Positions 1 to 7,820 of a DNA stretch of 9,099 bases are shown here, piece by piece. The DNA is from Bacteroidia bacterium (GTDB taxonomy: Bacteria; Bacteroidota; Bacteroidia; UBA8524). Both the position numbers and the translations under genes were made by a program. The stretch covers positions 1 through 9,099 of the forward strand of contig JALRIQ010000312.1 of assembly GCA_023277325.1 (NCBI GenBank), in the 5' to 3' direction. The notes under the pieces were generated by a model. That model did no database searches. It saw only the letters and a program-made list of their open reading frames with translations, and was not told the DNA's origin. How positions within the stretch are numbered: the stretch's first letter is position 1; the number at the start of each line of letters is the position of its first letter.

Positions 1-659
1 CTTTCATCAAAGAGAACGAGTTCAACTACGGCAATATCACGGCTGCTTTGGGGGATACCGATGGCAAGCTCAATTGGCTGCTTTATGTCTTGGTAGTGAC
101 CTTCATCATCACGGCCGTTTCGAATGGAGCAAATATGACAGACGGTATCGACGGTCTCGCCGCAGGTACCTCGGGCATCATGGGCTTGACACTGGGAATT
201 TTCGCCTACCTATCAGGCAATATCCTCTTTTCGAATTATTTGAACATCATGTATATCCCTCACCTCGGAGAGCTGGTAATTTTTTCTGGTGCCTTTGTAG
301 GTGCGTGTATTGGTTTCCTCTGGTACAACTCCTATCCAGCCCAGGTATTTATGGGCGACACAGGTAGCTTGGCCCTTGGGGGAATTATTGCCACCCTGGC
401 CATTATGATTCGGAAAGAATTGCTCATTCCGATTCTCTGCGGGGTGTTCTTGGTTGAAAACCTGAGTGTGATGATTCAGGTGAGCTATTTCAAATACACG
501 AAAAGGAAATACGGTGAAGGACGTCGCGTGTTTTTGATGTCGCCACTTCATCACCATTACCAAAAACAAGGATACCATGAGGCGAAGATTGTAACCCGCT
601 TCTGGATCATTGGAATCTTCCTCGCCATTCTCACAGTAATCACCCTCAAACTCAGATAG
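1..659 (+). CDS. mraY: Phospho-N-acetylmuramoyl-pentapeptide-transferase MraY, C-terminal part (5' end outside window)
   Basis: Integral inner-membrane enzyme that transfers phospho-MurNAc-pentapeptide from UDP to undecaprenyl phosphate, giving lipid I. The reading frame is open from the first complete codon (position 3) to TAG at 657-659, about 218 residues, so roughly the N-terminal half is missing. Visible family signatures are [12 protein letters not shown] (about nt 132-167), which holds the Asp pair of the Mg/nucleotide-binding loop; [12 protein letters not shown] (about nt 348-383); and SPLHHHY (about nt 540-560), the conserved histidine loop. About six hydrophobic segments are readable, as expected for the second half of a ten-helix protein. 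The TTG at 48 is an internal Leu codon and not a start, because family-like sequence continues upstream of it. The stop overlaps the murD start by one base (TAGTG), which suggests coupled translation. Family assignment is secure; only the true start is unseen. Confidence 0.97.
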   Translation, partial: FIKENEFNYGNITAALGDTDGKLNWLLYVLVVTFIITAVSNGANMTDGIDGLAAGTSGIMGLTLGIFAYLSGNILFSNYLNIMYIPHLGELVIFSGAFVGACIGFLWYNSYPAQVFMGDTGSLALGGIIATLAIMIRKELLIPILCGVFLVENLSVMIQVSYFKYTKRKYGEGRRVFLMSPLHHHYQKQGYHEAKIVTRFWIIGIFLAILTVITLKLR

Positions 660-2008
660 TGAACAAGAAGCTCATCATATTAGGTGCAGGCGAGAGCGGA
701 ACAGGTTCTGCCATCTTGGGTAAAGCCCAGGGATGGGAGGTCTTTGTTTCCGACATGGGTGAAATCAAGGCGGTATACAAAGAGGAGCTGAATGCCCATG
801 GTATTGCTTGGGAGGAAGGCCAACATACGGAAGAGACCATCCTTGCCGCTGATGAGGTGATTAAAAGTCCTGGAATACCGGATAAGGCGCCTTTGATCAA
901 AAAGCTCCATGAAAAGGGTATTCCTGTGATTTCTGAAATCGAGTTCGCAGCGCGTTATACCACAGCCAAATTGATCGGAATTACCGGCACGAATGGAAAA
1001 ACCACCACGACTTCCCTGGTCTACCACATTTTTGAGAAGGCCGGTTTAAACGTAGGTCTGGGGGGAAATATCGGGAAAAGCTTTGCCCGCCAGGTAGCGC
1101 AGGATCAACGCGATTATTATGTATTGGAGTTGAGCAGCTTTCAATTGGATGGATGTTATAGCCTCCGATTGGATGCAGCAATACTCTGCAATATCACGCC
1201 GGATCACCTCGATCGCTACGAATACAAACTTGAAAATTATATCCGCTCAAAATTCCGCATCACCCAGAATCAGCGGCCAGAAGACCTTTTTGTGTATTGC
1301 GCAGATGACGCAATCACGATGGAATGGATAGGTCAAATGTCCATCCAAGCCCAACAAATCCCTTTTTCTATCGATGCGCCTCATCAGATTCCAGGCGCTT
1401 GGGTAGCAGACGGACAACTCACTATCGACATGAACGAAAACGAAGAAAATAAATTTACCATGGCCATTCAGGAACTATCATTACGAGGCAAACACAACGC
1501 CTACAATTCAATGGCAGCGGCAGTTATTGCCAATGCATTCAACATCCGCAAGGAGGTAATTCGCGAAAGTCTTTCTGACTTCCAAAATGTAGAACACCGA
1601 CTCGAGTCGCTCGGGAAAGTAAAAGGAATCGAGTTTATCAATGACTCTAAAGCGACCAATGTGAACTCATCTTGGTATGCTTTGGAAAGTATGGATAGAC
1701 CGGTTGTTTGGATTGCCGGAGGTGTCGACAAAGGAAATGACTACGCGCTTCTCAAGCAATTGGTGAAAGACCGTGTGCGTATCATTGTTTGCGTCGGGTT
1801 GGACAACAGAAAGATCCACGAAGCCTTTTCAAAGGATGTTGACATGATTTTAAATACCACTTCTATGCAAGAAGCGGTGAACGTGGCGTACCATATGGCG
1901 AACAAGGAAGAGGCAGTATTGCTTTCACCTGCTTGCGCGAGCTTCGATCTTTTTGAAAACTATGAAGACCGTGGCCGTCAATTTAAAAAATACGTGAGAA
2001 ACCTCTAA
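659..2008 (+). CDS. murD: UDP-N-acetylmuramoylalanine--D-glutamate ligase MurD
   Basis: Cytoplasmic ATP-dependent ligase that adds D-Glu to UDP-MurNAc-L-Ala, the second Mur ligase step. It is 449 residues long, a normal length. The N-terminal Rossmann-like UDP-binding domain has LGAGESGTG at 8-16 and SPGIP at 70-74. The central ATPase domain has the P-loop GITGTNGKTTT at 107-117, LELSSFQLD at 156-164, NITPDHLDRY at 178-187, and Lys198, which lies where the carbamylated lysine of the family is expected. HNAYN at 279-283 and INDSKATN at 327-334 follow. The C-terminal D-Glu-binding domain has AGGVDKGNDY at 353-362 and SPACASFDLFENYEDRG at 423-439. The start is GTG, chosen because the Rossmann fold begins about five residues after it and no better start exists. 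There is no SD motif; the start codon shares its G with the mraY stop, so coupling is likely. Confidence 0.98.
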   Translation: MNKKLIILGAGESGTGSAILGKAQGWEVFVSDMGEIKAVYKEELNAHGIAWEEGQHTEETILAADEVIKSPGIPDKAPLIKKLHEKGIPVISEIEFAARYTTAKLIGITGTNGKTTTTSLVYHIFEKAGLNVGLGGNIGKSFARQVAQDQRDYYVLELSSFQLDGCYSLRLDAAILCNITPDHLDRYEYKLENYIRSKFRITQNQRPEDLFVYCADDAITMEWIGQMSIQAQQIPFSIDAPHQIPGAWVADGQLTIDMNENEENKFTMAIQELSLRGKHNAYNSMAAAVIANAFNIRKEVIRESLSDFQNVEHRLESLGKVKGIEFINDSKATNVNSSWYALESMDRPVVWIAGGVDKGNDYALLKQLVKDRVRIIVCVGLDNRKIHEAFSKDVDMILNTTSMQEAVNVAYHMANKEEAVLLSPACASFDLFENYEDRGRQFKKYVRNL

Positions 2009-2009
2009 G

Positions 2010-3209
2010 ATGAATTGGCTGCTTAAACATGTAAAAGGTGACCGCATTATATGGGCGGTTGTTCTGCTATTGTCGCTTGCCGGCCTTTTGGCTGTGTACA
2101 GTTCTACGGGCTCTTTGGCCTTTAAGAACAAGGGCGGGAATACGGAGTTTTACTTCTTTAAGCAGATGTTATTCATTGCTATGGGATTGTTTATGATGTG
2201 GCTGGCGCATTTGCTCGACTACCGCTATTACTCGCGGATATCGCAATTGCTCCTTATCCTCTCATACCCTTTGCTTCTTTATACCTTGTTCTTCGGAGTT
2301 GAGATCAATAATGCTGCCCGCTGGATGGCCATTCCAGGGACAGGACTAACCTTTCAAACTTCGGATTTGGCAAAGCTTGCCCTGATTATGTATGTGGCAC
2401 GTTTTCTATCTAAAAGGCAGGATACCATTCATCTGGCGAATAAAACGTTCCTTCCATTGCTCTTTGCCGTATCGATGATATGTGTATTGATTGCACCCGC
2501 CAACTTATCTACTGCACTCGTTCTCTTTTCTACCTGTTTGCTCCTGATGTTCTTGGGACGGATTCCGGTAAAATTTATTTTGGCAGTGGTGGTTGCTGGA
2601 GTAGTCGGACTATTACTCGCTGCCTTTCTTGTATTGAAACTTCCAGATGAAGCTGTTGGGAAAATCGCCCGTCTATCTACCTGGAAAGCGCGTATTGAAA
2701 ACTTTATGGGGGATGAAGAAAACATCAATGGAAACTACCAAAACATGCAGGCTAAAATTGCCATTGCAGGTGGTGGAATCATTGGTAAAGGACCTGGAAA
2801 TAGTGTGCAACGCAACTTTCTGCCAGAATCCTATTCTGACTTTATTTTCGCCATTATCATCGAAGAATATGGCCTTTTTGGAGCGCTGGTGCTTATTGGC
2901 CTATACCTCACCTTATTGTATCGATCGATACGGATTGTAATTCGAAGTCCGAAAGCCTTTGGCGCATTGCTGGCCGTTGGATTAAGTTTTAGTCTGGTCA
3001 TACAGGCCTTCATCAATATGGGGGTTGCTGTCAATATTTTCCCGGTAACTGGATTGGCTTTGCCCCTCATCAGTATGGGAGGAACCTCAACTTTATTTAC
3101 CAGTGTGGCTATAGGTATTATTCTTAGCGTGAGTCGGCATATTGAGCCGGAAGAGGAAGAAGAAGAGCTGAGTCAGGAAGAGAAAGGAGGTGAAAATGTC
3201 CTTGCGTAA
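2010..3209 (+). CDS. ftsW: Septal peptidoglycan glycosyltransferase FtsW (SEDS family)
   Basis: SEDS-family lipid II polymerase of the divisome, acting with a class B penicillin-binding protein (FtsI, not in this window). It is 399 residues long with about ten hydrophobic helices. Visible family motifs are RWM at 104-106 followed by FQTSDLAKLAL at 115-125 (the family pattern is usually Q-P-S/A-E), the loop IAGGGIIGKGPGNS at 252-265, and LPESYSDFIFAIIIEEYG at 271-288, in which Asp277 matches the catalytic Asp of SEDS polymerases (E. coli FtsW D297). The segment MGGTSTLF at 356-363 lies in the last helices. RodA is the main alternative, but the dcw location between murD and murG makes FtsW far more likely. 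The protein ends in a cytoplasmic acidic tail (Glu run at 381-386, then SQEEKGGE). The ATG follows the murD stop after one base and has no SD. Confidence 0.97.
   Translation: MNWLLKHVKGDRIIWAVVLLLSLAGLLAVYSSTGSLAFKNKGGNTEFYFFKQMLFIAMGLFMMWLAHLLDYRYYSRISQLLLILSYPLLLYTLFFGVEINNAARWMAIPGTGLTFQTSDLAKLALIMYVARFLSKRQDTIHLANKTFLPLLFAVSMICVLIAPANLSTALVLFSTCLLLMFLGRIPVKFILAVVVAGVVGLLLAAFLVLKLPDEAVGKIARLSTWKARIENFMGDEENINGNYQNMQAKIAIAGGGIIGKGPGNSVQRNFLPESYSDFIFAIIIEEYGLFGALVLIGLYLTLLYRSIRIVIRSPKAFGALLAVGLSFSLVIQAFINMGVAVNIFPVTGLALPLISMGGTSTLFTSVAIGIILSVSRHIEPEEEEEELSQEEKGGENVLA
3183..3190 (+). promoter_or_regulatory. Strong Shine-Dalgarno site for murG
   Basis: AAAGGAGG lies inside the last codons of ftsW, with 5 nt between its end and the ATG at 3196. 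It decides the start: the in-frame GTG at 3190-3192 overlaps the SD itself and so cannot be served by it. This is a near-perfect anti-SD match in a cluster where half of the other genes have none. Confidence 0.8.
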
Positions 3210-4287
3210 AGTGATTATTTCAGGCGGCGGAACCGGAGGACATATATTTCCGGCCGTAGCCATTGCCAATGAGATTAAAAGCAAATACCCGGATTGTGAA
3301 ATTCTCTTTGTAGGTGCCAAAGGGCGCATGGAAATGACCCGCGTGCCCGAGGCTGGATATCCGATTGAAGGATTGGATATTGCTGGATTGCAGAGGAAAC
3401 TTGATCTGTCCAACCTTTTATTACCCATCAAAGTATTGCGCAGTTACCGGCAGGCCTCTGCGATATTGAAAAAATTCCAACCTCAAATCGCCATTGGCGT
3501 GGGAGGTTATGCCAGCGCTCCCTTATTATTCGCTGCCCAGATGAAAGGAATTCCTACCCTGATTCAGGAGCAGAATTCCTACGCAGGATTGACCAATAAG
3601 CTACTTGCTCGTCGTGCTCGGAAAATTTGTGTAGCCTATGAGGGTATGGAAGCGTATTTCCCTTCTGAGAAATTGGTGCATACCGGAAATCCTGTGCGCC
3701 TTGATATGGTCGATTGGAAAGGAAAAAAAGAGGAAGCTCTTGAATTTTTTGACCTTCGTGCGAATAAACCTGTGGTATTGGCCATTGGAGGGAGCTTGGG
3801 TGCGCGAAGCATCAATCAGGCGTTGGCAGAGCATGTCAACCGATTCCGTGACTCTGATGTGCAGCTCGTTTGGCAGACCGGAAAATCCTATTCAGCCAAG
3901 GCAAGTGCCCTTTCAGGTGATGGCATTCATGCGGTCCCTTTCATACAAAGAATGGATTTAGCTTATGCTGCGGCAGATGTCATTATTTCCAGAGCTGGAG
4001 CCCTATCCATCTCCGAACTATGCTTGGTGGGAAAACCCGCGATTTTGGTTCCCTCACCGAATGTGGCAGAAGATCATCAAACAAAAAATGCTCAGGTGCT
4101 GGTAAAAGCGGGAGCGGCACAAAGTGTCAGCGACAAAGACGCATCCAGCATTCTGGTGGAGCAAGCACTCGACCTACTTCGCCATGAAACTTTGGGGAAA
4201 GAGTTAAGCGAAAATTTATTGCGCATGGGTATCAGCGATGCTGCTCCGCGTATTCTTAAAGAAATCGAAACACTCATCCATGAATAA
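3196..4287 (+). CDS. murG: UDP-GlcNAc:lipid I N-acetylglucosaminyltransferase MurG
   Basis: Peripheral inner-membrane GT-B glycosyltransferase that adds GlcNAc to lipid I to make lipid II, which FtsW then polymerises. It is 363 residues from the ATG at 3196. The N-terminal acceptor domain has the glycine loop GGGTGGHIFPA at 10-20, a second glycine loop GVGGYASAP at 101-109, and QEQNSYAG at 125-132. The linker region has GNPVR at 164-168. The C-terminal UDP-GlcNAc domain has GGSLGAR at 198-204, SRAGALSISEL at 265-275, and PSPNVAEDHQTKNA at 286-299, the donor-binding stretch. An upstream in-frame GTG at 3190 would add two residues but lies within the SD. The start overlaps the end of ftsW by 14 nt and the end overlaps murC by 8 nt, so the three genes are almost certainly on one mRNA. 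Confidence 0.98.
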   Translation: MSLRKVIISGGGTGGHIFPAVAIANEIKSKYPDCEILFVGAKGRMEMTRVPEAGYPIEGLDIAGLQRKLDLSNLLLPIKVLRSYRQASAILKKFQPQIAIGVGGYASAPLLFAAQMKGIPTLIQEQNSYAGLTNKLLARRARKICVAYEGMEAYFPSEKLVHTGNPVRLDMVDWKGKKEEALEFFDLRANKPVVLAIGGSLGARSINQALAEHVNRFRDSDVQLVWQTGKSYSAKASALSGDGIHAVPFIQRMDLAYAAADVIISRAGALSISELCLVGKPAILVPSPNVAEDHQTKNAQVLVKAGAAQSVSDKDASSILVEQALDLLRHETLGKELSENLLRMGISDAAPRILKEIETLIHE

Positions 4288-5656
4288 GACATCATATATC
4301 GGATCTGTCTATTTCCTCGGAATCGGAGGAATTGGGATGAGTGCCATTGCGCGCTACTATCATGCACTTGGCTATTATGTGGCTGGATATGATAAAACGC
4401 CTTCTCCCTTATTGGATGAGTTGCAGGCATTGGGTATTGAGGTGGTCTTTGATGATGCCGTTGCAGCCATCCCTGCTGCGATTTCCTCACTTCCTCTTAC
4501 AGAAGTAATTTGGGTTTATACTCCTGCCATTCCGAAGTCGCATCCACAATTTGTTCATTTGCAAGATCAAGGAGCGAACTTATTAAAAAGAGCGGCTCTA
4601 CTAGGACAGATAACCCAAGGAAAAACGACTTTGGCAGTTGCAGGTACGCACGGCAAAACAACCACCAGTACTTTATTGGCTTATCTGCTTAGGGTAGGTG
4701 GGGTGGATTGTACTGCTTTCCTTGGAGGAATTTCTACCAATTACGGAGTGAATTACCTCGAGGCGCAAAATGTGGAGAGCTCACTCATTGTTGTTGAGGC
4801 AGATGAGTTCGATCGCTCGTTTTTGCAATTGCGACCGAACAAGGCCATTATCACTTCTGCCGACGCCGACCACCTCGATATCTATGGAGGTGCTGATGCA
4901 TTCAGAGAAGGCTTTGAGGCTTTCGCTAAGTTGCTTCCTTCAGATGGTATGCTCATTCAAAAGGAGGGCTTAAATCTTCCCAGTATGGCGCGGACCTACT
5001 CTTATTCGGTAGAAGGTCACGGTGAATATCGCGCAGAAAATATTCGCATTGAAAAAGGTACCTATGTTTTTGACTTGGTAACCAATGATACGCGCATCCA
5101 TGATTTGACTTTAGGATTACCTGGCCGTCATAATATGGAAAATGCAGTTGCCGCTTCGGCCATTGCGCTGAGTATGGGGGTAACCCGCGACGATTTGGCC
5201 AAGGGGCTAGCTACATTTAAAGGAGTAAAGCGTCGTTTTGAATACATCGTTAAAAGTGATGCTAAAGTTTATCTCGATGATTACGCCCATCATCCGGAAG
5301 AGTTAAAGGCCTGCATATCCTCTGTAAAGGAATTATATCCGAAAGAAACTCTTGTAGGTGTTTTTCAACCCCATCTATTCAGTCGTTCCCGCGATTTTAT
5401 GGATGATTTCGCCAAGAGCCTAAGCCTGTTGGATGTCTGCATCTTAATGCCCATCTATCCAGCGCGTGAGCTCCCAATAGAAGGCGTCACTTCGGAGGCT
5501 TTACTTGAAAAAGTTCAAAGTCCTGTTAAAATGGTCTTAAGCCCGGAAGAGGTGGTGGCTTATCTGGAAAAAGAACAACCAAAACTGACATTGACATTGG
5601 GTGCAGGCGACATCGATCGTATTGTACCAAAAATAAAGGAGGTCCTTAAGCAATGA
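4280..5656 (+). CDS. murC: UDP-N-acetylmuramate--L-alanine ligase MurC
   Basis: Cytoplasmic ATP-dependent ligase that adds L-Ala to UDP-MurNAc, the first amino-acid step of the peptide stem. It is 458 residues from the chosen ATG. The N-terminal domain has LGIGGIGMS at 13-21, the dinucleotide-like loop for UDP-MurNAc. The central domain has the P-loop AGTHGKTTT at 121-129, EADEFDRSF at 173-181, DADHLDIYGG at 195-204, and GRHNMEN at 282-288. The C-terminal domain has DDYAHHPEE at 333-341, FQPHLFSRSRD at 362-372, and TLGAGDID at 439-446. The frame is open further upstream to a TTG at 4238, but that extension adds 14 residues unlike the family and lies entirely within murG, so I reject it. The ATG overlaps the murG end by 8 nt and has no SD. 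Its own end overlaps ftsQ in an ATGA arrangement. No ddl gene follows, unlike in E. coli. Confidence 0.97.
   Translation: MNKTSYIGSVYFLGIGGIGMSAIARYYHALGYYVAGYDKTPSPLLDELQALGIEVVFDDAVAAIPAAISSLPLTEVIWVYTPAIPKSHPQFVHLQDQGANLLKRAALLGQITQGKTTLAVAGTHGKTTTSTLLAYLLRVGGVDCTAFLGGISTNYGVNYLEAQNVESSLIVVEADEFDRSFLQLRPNKAIITSADADHLDIYGGADAFREGFEAFAKLLPSDGMLIQKEGLNLPSMARTYSYSVEGHGEYRAENIRIEKGTYVFDLVTNDTRIHDLTLGLPGRHNMENAVAASAIALSMGVTRDDLAKGLATFKGVKRRFEYIVKSDAKVYLDDYAHHPEELKACISSVKELYPKETLVGVFQPHLFSRSRDFMDDFAKSLSLLDVCILMPIYPARELPIEGVTSEALLEKVQSPVKMVLSPEEVVAYLEKEQPKLTLTLGAGDIDRIVPKIKEVLKQ
5635..5643 (+). promoter_or_regulatory. Strong Shine-Dalgarno site for ftsQ
   Basis: AAAGGAGGT sits in the last codons of murC. 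From the end of the AGGAGG core (5642) to the ATG at 5653 is 10 nt, slightly longer than the usual optimum, but no closer in-frame start exists. It works alongside the ATGA overlap between murC and ftsQ. Confidence 0.7.
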
Positions 5657-6444
5657 AGAAGCTGAGTTTTAAAGGATACTCGACCAAAAAAATTGTACAA
5701 CTGACGCTATGGAGCGCTTTGGTGCTTTTTGTAGTGATTCTTCTGGGTTTAGCACGCAAGGAACAAGAAGAAATGCTTTGCCGGGATGTGGATATTCGCA
5801 TGAAGCCCGAAATGGAGCTCATCTTTACCGACTGGGATGATGTAGCGAAAATGATTACCGGCGATGGCAATGTGGCTTCCATGCAAGGTAAACCCTTAAA
5901 GACCTTTCATGCAGGCGAGCTGGAAATGACTTTGGAGCTAAGCCCTTATATCCGCAATGCCGAAGTCTATACCCAGATGGATGGTGTGCTGAGCATTGAG
6001 GTGGAACAAAGGCAGCCTCTATTCCGGGTATTTCGCCAAAATAGTGGTGGCTTTTATGTGGATATAGAAGGCAAAAAAATGCCTCTGTCCTCCAAGTACA
6101 CGGCCCGGGTTTTTGTATTACGAGGAGCAGTTGCCGAACAGTATGATGGAAATGATACCATCAAGACCCCCGTGCTAAAGGAGGCCTATGAATTGATGAC
6201 GGCACTGAATTCCAAGGAATTTTGGCGTCAGCAAATTGAAGAAGTGCAGGTCGACAAAAAAGGCGAGTTCACATTGATACCTAAAGTTGGGAACCAAAAA
6301 ATCCTGTTGGGAACGGCAGATCAACTCGACGACAAGCTCTATAATCTGCATCTTTTTTATAAGCATGCGATGAATAGAGTCGGCTGGTCGACCTATAAAG
6401 TGATTAATTTAAAGTACAGTGGGCAAGTTGTGTGTGAAAAATGA
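5653..6444 (+). CDS. ftsQ: Cell division protein FtsQ (DivIB family)
   Basis: Bitopic divisome protein with a short cytoplasmic N-terminus, one membrane helix and a periplasmic domain. In characterised bacteria it recruits FtsB/FtsL and helps control septal synthesis. It is 263 residues long. Residues 1-13 are basic (KK..K...KK) and residues 14-34 form a single hydrophobic helix (IVQLTLW to LLGLA), giving an N-in orientation. Residues about 44-118 fit a POTRA-like domain: a start with CRDVDIRM, a central turn, then SPYIRNAEVYTQMDGVLSIEVEQRQP at 97-122, with the typical xxV/Y...G.L.I.V..R.P pattern. A C-terminal beta domain follows (GGFYVDIEGKKMPLS at 132-146) and the protein ends in VINLKYSGQVVCEK. 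Sequence similarity across phyla is weak for this family, so the call rests on the topology, the POTRA pattern and its place between murC and ftsA. Cys43 and Cys261 are both on the periplasmic side. Confidence 0.92.
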   Translation: MKKLSFKGYSTKKIVQLTLWSALVLFVVILLGLARKEQEEMLCRDVDIRMKPEMELIFTDWDDVAKMITGDGNVASMQGKPLKTFHAGELEMTLELSPYIRNAEVYTQMDGVLSIEVEQRQPLFRVFRQNSGGFYVDIEGKKMPLSSKYTARVFVLRGAVAEQYDGNDTIKTPVLKEAYELMTALNSKEFWRQQIEEVQVDKKGEFTLIPKVGNQKILLGTADQLDDKLYNLHLFYKHAMNRVGWSTYKVINLKYSGQVVCEK

Positions 6445-6448
6445 CCCC

Positions 6449-6476
6449 TTTTGCCCTGATAATAAAAGTATAATTG
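6449..6476 (+). promoter_or_regulatory. Possible weak promoter in the ftsQ-ftsA spacer
   Basis: The 33-nt spacer 6445-6477 is AT-rich. It contains TTTTG at 6449-6453 and TATAATTG at 6469-6476, which resemble the Bacteroidota -33 (TTTG) and -7 (TAnnTTTG) elements, the second with one mismatch. The 15-nt distance is shorter than the spacing I know for such promoters. The predicted transcript would begin at or next to the ftsA start, giving a leaderless or nearly leaderless mRNA. The match could be chance in AT-rich DNA. Confidence 0.25.
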
Positions 6477-6477
6477 A

Positions 6478-7818
6478 ATGACTATGCATAACTCTAAGAT
6501 TGTTGTCGGACTTGATATTGGTACCACGAAGGTCTGCGCCATAGTTGGACGCTACAACGAATTCGGTAAGGTAGATGTGCTGGGCATGGGAAGGGCCGAC
6601 TCTCACGGCGTTTCTCGTGGTGTGGTAAGCAATATCAACAAAACCGTCGAAGCCATTAAAAAAGCGGTCGAAGATGCCGCTGAAAAATCAGGTGTGGACA
6701 TCCGTCAAGTACATGTCGGAATTGCCGGACAGCACATTCGCAGTCTGCAACACCGTGGAATCATTACCCGCAGTGATGTGGATAACGAGATCGATCAACA
6801 CGATCTGGACAAGCTGGAAGCAGATATGCATAAGCTGGCAATTGCTCCTGGTGACTCGATTTTACACGTTCTCCCACAAGAATACATGGTGGATAATGAA
6901 CCAGGTATTAAGGATCCTGTCGGAATGAGCGGTGTGCGCCTGGAAGGAAATTTCCATGTGATTACGGCTTCCCTCAATGCCGCGAAAAATATCTATAAGT
7001 GTGTTACCCAGGGCGGACTCGAAACCTTGAACCTTATTCTTGAGCCATTAGCTTCAGCAGAAGCTGTATTGAGCAAAGAGGAAATGGAGGCTGGAGTTGT
7101 GTTGGTGGATATTGGGGGTGGTACTACCGATATCGCTATTTTCCATGAGGGTATCATTCGCCATACGGCTGTTATTCCTTACGGTGGTAACGTTATTACA
7201 GAAGATATCCGTGAGGGATGCAATGTAATGCGTGATCATGCCGAGCTGTTGAAAATTAAATTCGGTTCAGCTTTGGCAGAAGAAACCAAGCAGAATGAAA
7301 TTATTACCATCCCTGGTTTGCGCGGACGTGAGCCAAAAGAAATTGGGGTAAGAAATCTTGCACGCATCATTCAGGCACGTGTGGAAGAGATCTTTGAATT
7401 GGTATACTGTGAAATTAAAAATTCAGGACTGGAGAAAAAGCTCATCGGTGGTGTTGTTATTACCGGCGGTGGTTCCCAGTTGAAGCATATTACCCACCTC
7501 GTTGAATTTATCACTGGATTGGATGCACGCATTGGATTCCCTAATGAGCATCTGGCAAAAGGAATGGTAGAGGAGGTGAAAAGTCCGATGTACGCTACCG
7601 CTATTGGTTTGCTCATTAAAGGACTTAAGTCGTCTGATTCTTCATCAATTTCATCCCCAGGTATTGCCGAAAATAGTTCAGGCAAAAAGGCAACACCAGG
7701 CCGTCAGGATATTTTGGATGAGACGATGAATTTGGAGAATAAAAACTTCCTCAATAAGATCAAGGATATGGTGCAAGACTGGTTGAGAAGCGATAGTGAT
7801 TTTGAGGATTATAAATAG
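6478..7818 (+). CDS. ftsA: Cell division protein FtsA (actin-like FtsZ membrane anchor)
   Basis: Cytoplasmic actin-family ATPase that binds the FtsZ C-terminal peptide, fixes the ring to the membrane and recruits later divisome proteins. It is 446 residues long, slightly above the usual 420. The phosphate-1 loop is GLDIGTTK at 11-18. The 1C subdomain covers about residues 85-165, with the family stretch LPQEYMVD at 132-139 and DPVGMSGVRLEG at 146-157. Phosphate-2 is LVDIGGGTTD at 209-218 and the adenosine motif is VITGGGSQL at 327-335. A Ser-rich, low-complexity linker (about 383-410) leads to a C-terminal amphipathic stretch FLNKIKDMVQDWLR at 424-437, the expected membrane-targeting helix. 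ATG 6478 is used; an in-frame ATG at 6484 would remove two residues and cannot be excluded. There is no SD, and it is the only start in the cluster with neither an SD nor close contact with the upstream stop. Confidence 0.97.
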   Translation: MTMHNSKIVVGLDIGTTKVCAIVGRYNEFGKVDVLGMGRADSHGVSRGVVSNINKTVEAIKKAVEDAAEKSGVDIRQVHVGIAGQHIRSLQHRGIITRSDVDNEIDQHDLDKLEADMHKLAIAPGDSILHVLPQEYMVDNEPGIKDPVGMSGVRLEGNFHVITASLNAAKNIYKCVTQGGLETLNLILEPLASAEAVLSKEEMEAGVVLVDIGGGTTDIAIFHEGIIRHTAVIPYGGNVITEDIREGCNVMRDHAELLKIKFGSALAEETKQNEIITIPGLRGREPKEIGVRNLARIIQARVEEIFELVYCEIKNSGLEKKLIGGVVITGGGSQLKHITHLVEFITGLDARIGFPNEHLAKGMVEEVKSPMYATAIGLLIKGLKSSDSSSISSPGIAENSSGKKATPGRQDILDETMNLENKNFLNKIKDMVQDWLRSDSDFEDYK

Positions 7819-7820
7819 AA

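Noticed and set aside
213..578. Long open frame on the minus strand opposite mraY (121 codons)
   Set aside because: It is fully antisense to a strongly conserved MraY region, and its translation shows no domain or membrane pattern I recognise; it is a shadow frame.
3190..3195. GTG start for murG
   Set aside because: The GTG overlaps the SD motif itself; the ATG at 3196 has correct spacing to it.
3093..3431. Minus-strand open frame across the ftsW-murG junction (112 codons)
   Set aside because: It runs opposite two well-supported genes and has no recognisable motif or start signal.
4238..4279. Upstream TTG start for murC
   Set aside because: It would add 14 residues inside murG that do not resemble MurC N-termini; the ATG at 4280 places LGIGGIGMS at the normal distance from the start.
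4092..4490. Minus-strand open frame across the murG-murC junction (132 codons)
   Set aside because: It is antisense to the C-terminus of MurG and the N-terminus of MurC, and its translation is low in family-like features.
5600..5660. A ddl gene between murC and ftsQ, as in E. coli
   Set aside because: murC and ftsQ overlap by 4 nt, so there is no room; absence at this place is normal for Bacteroidota.
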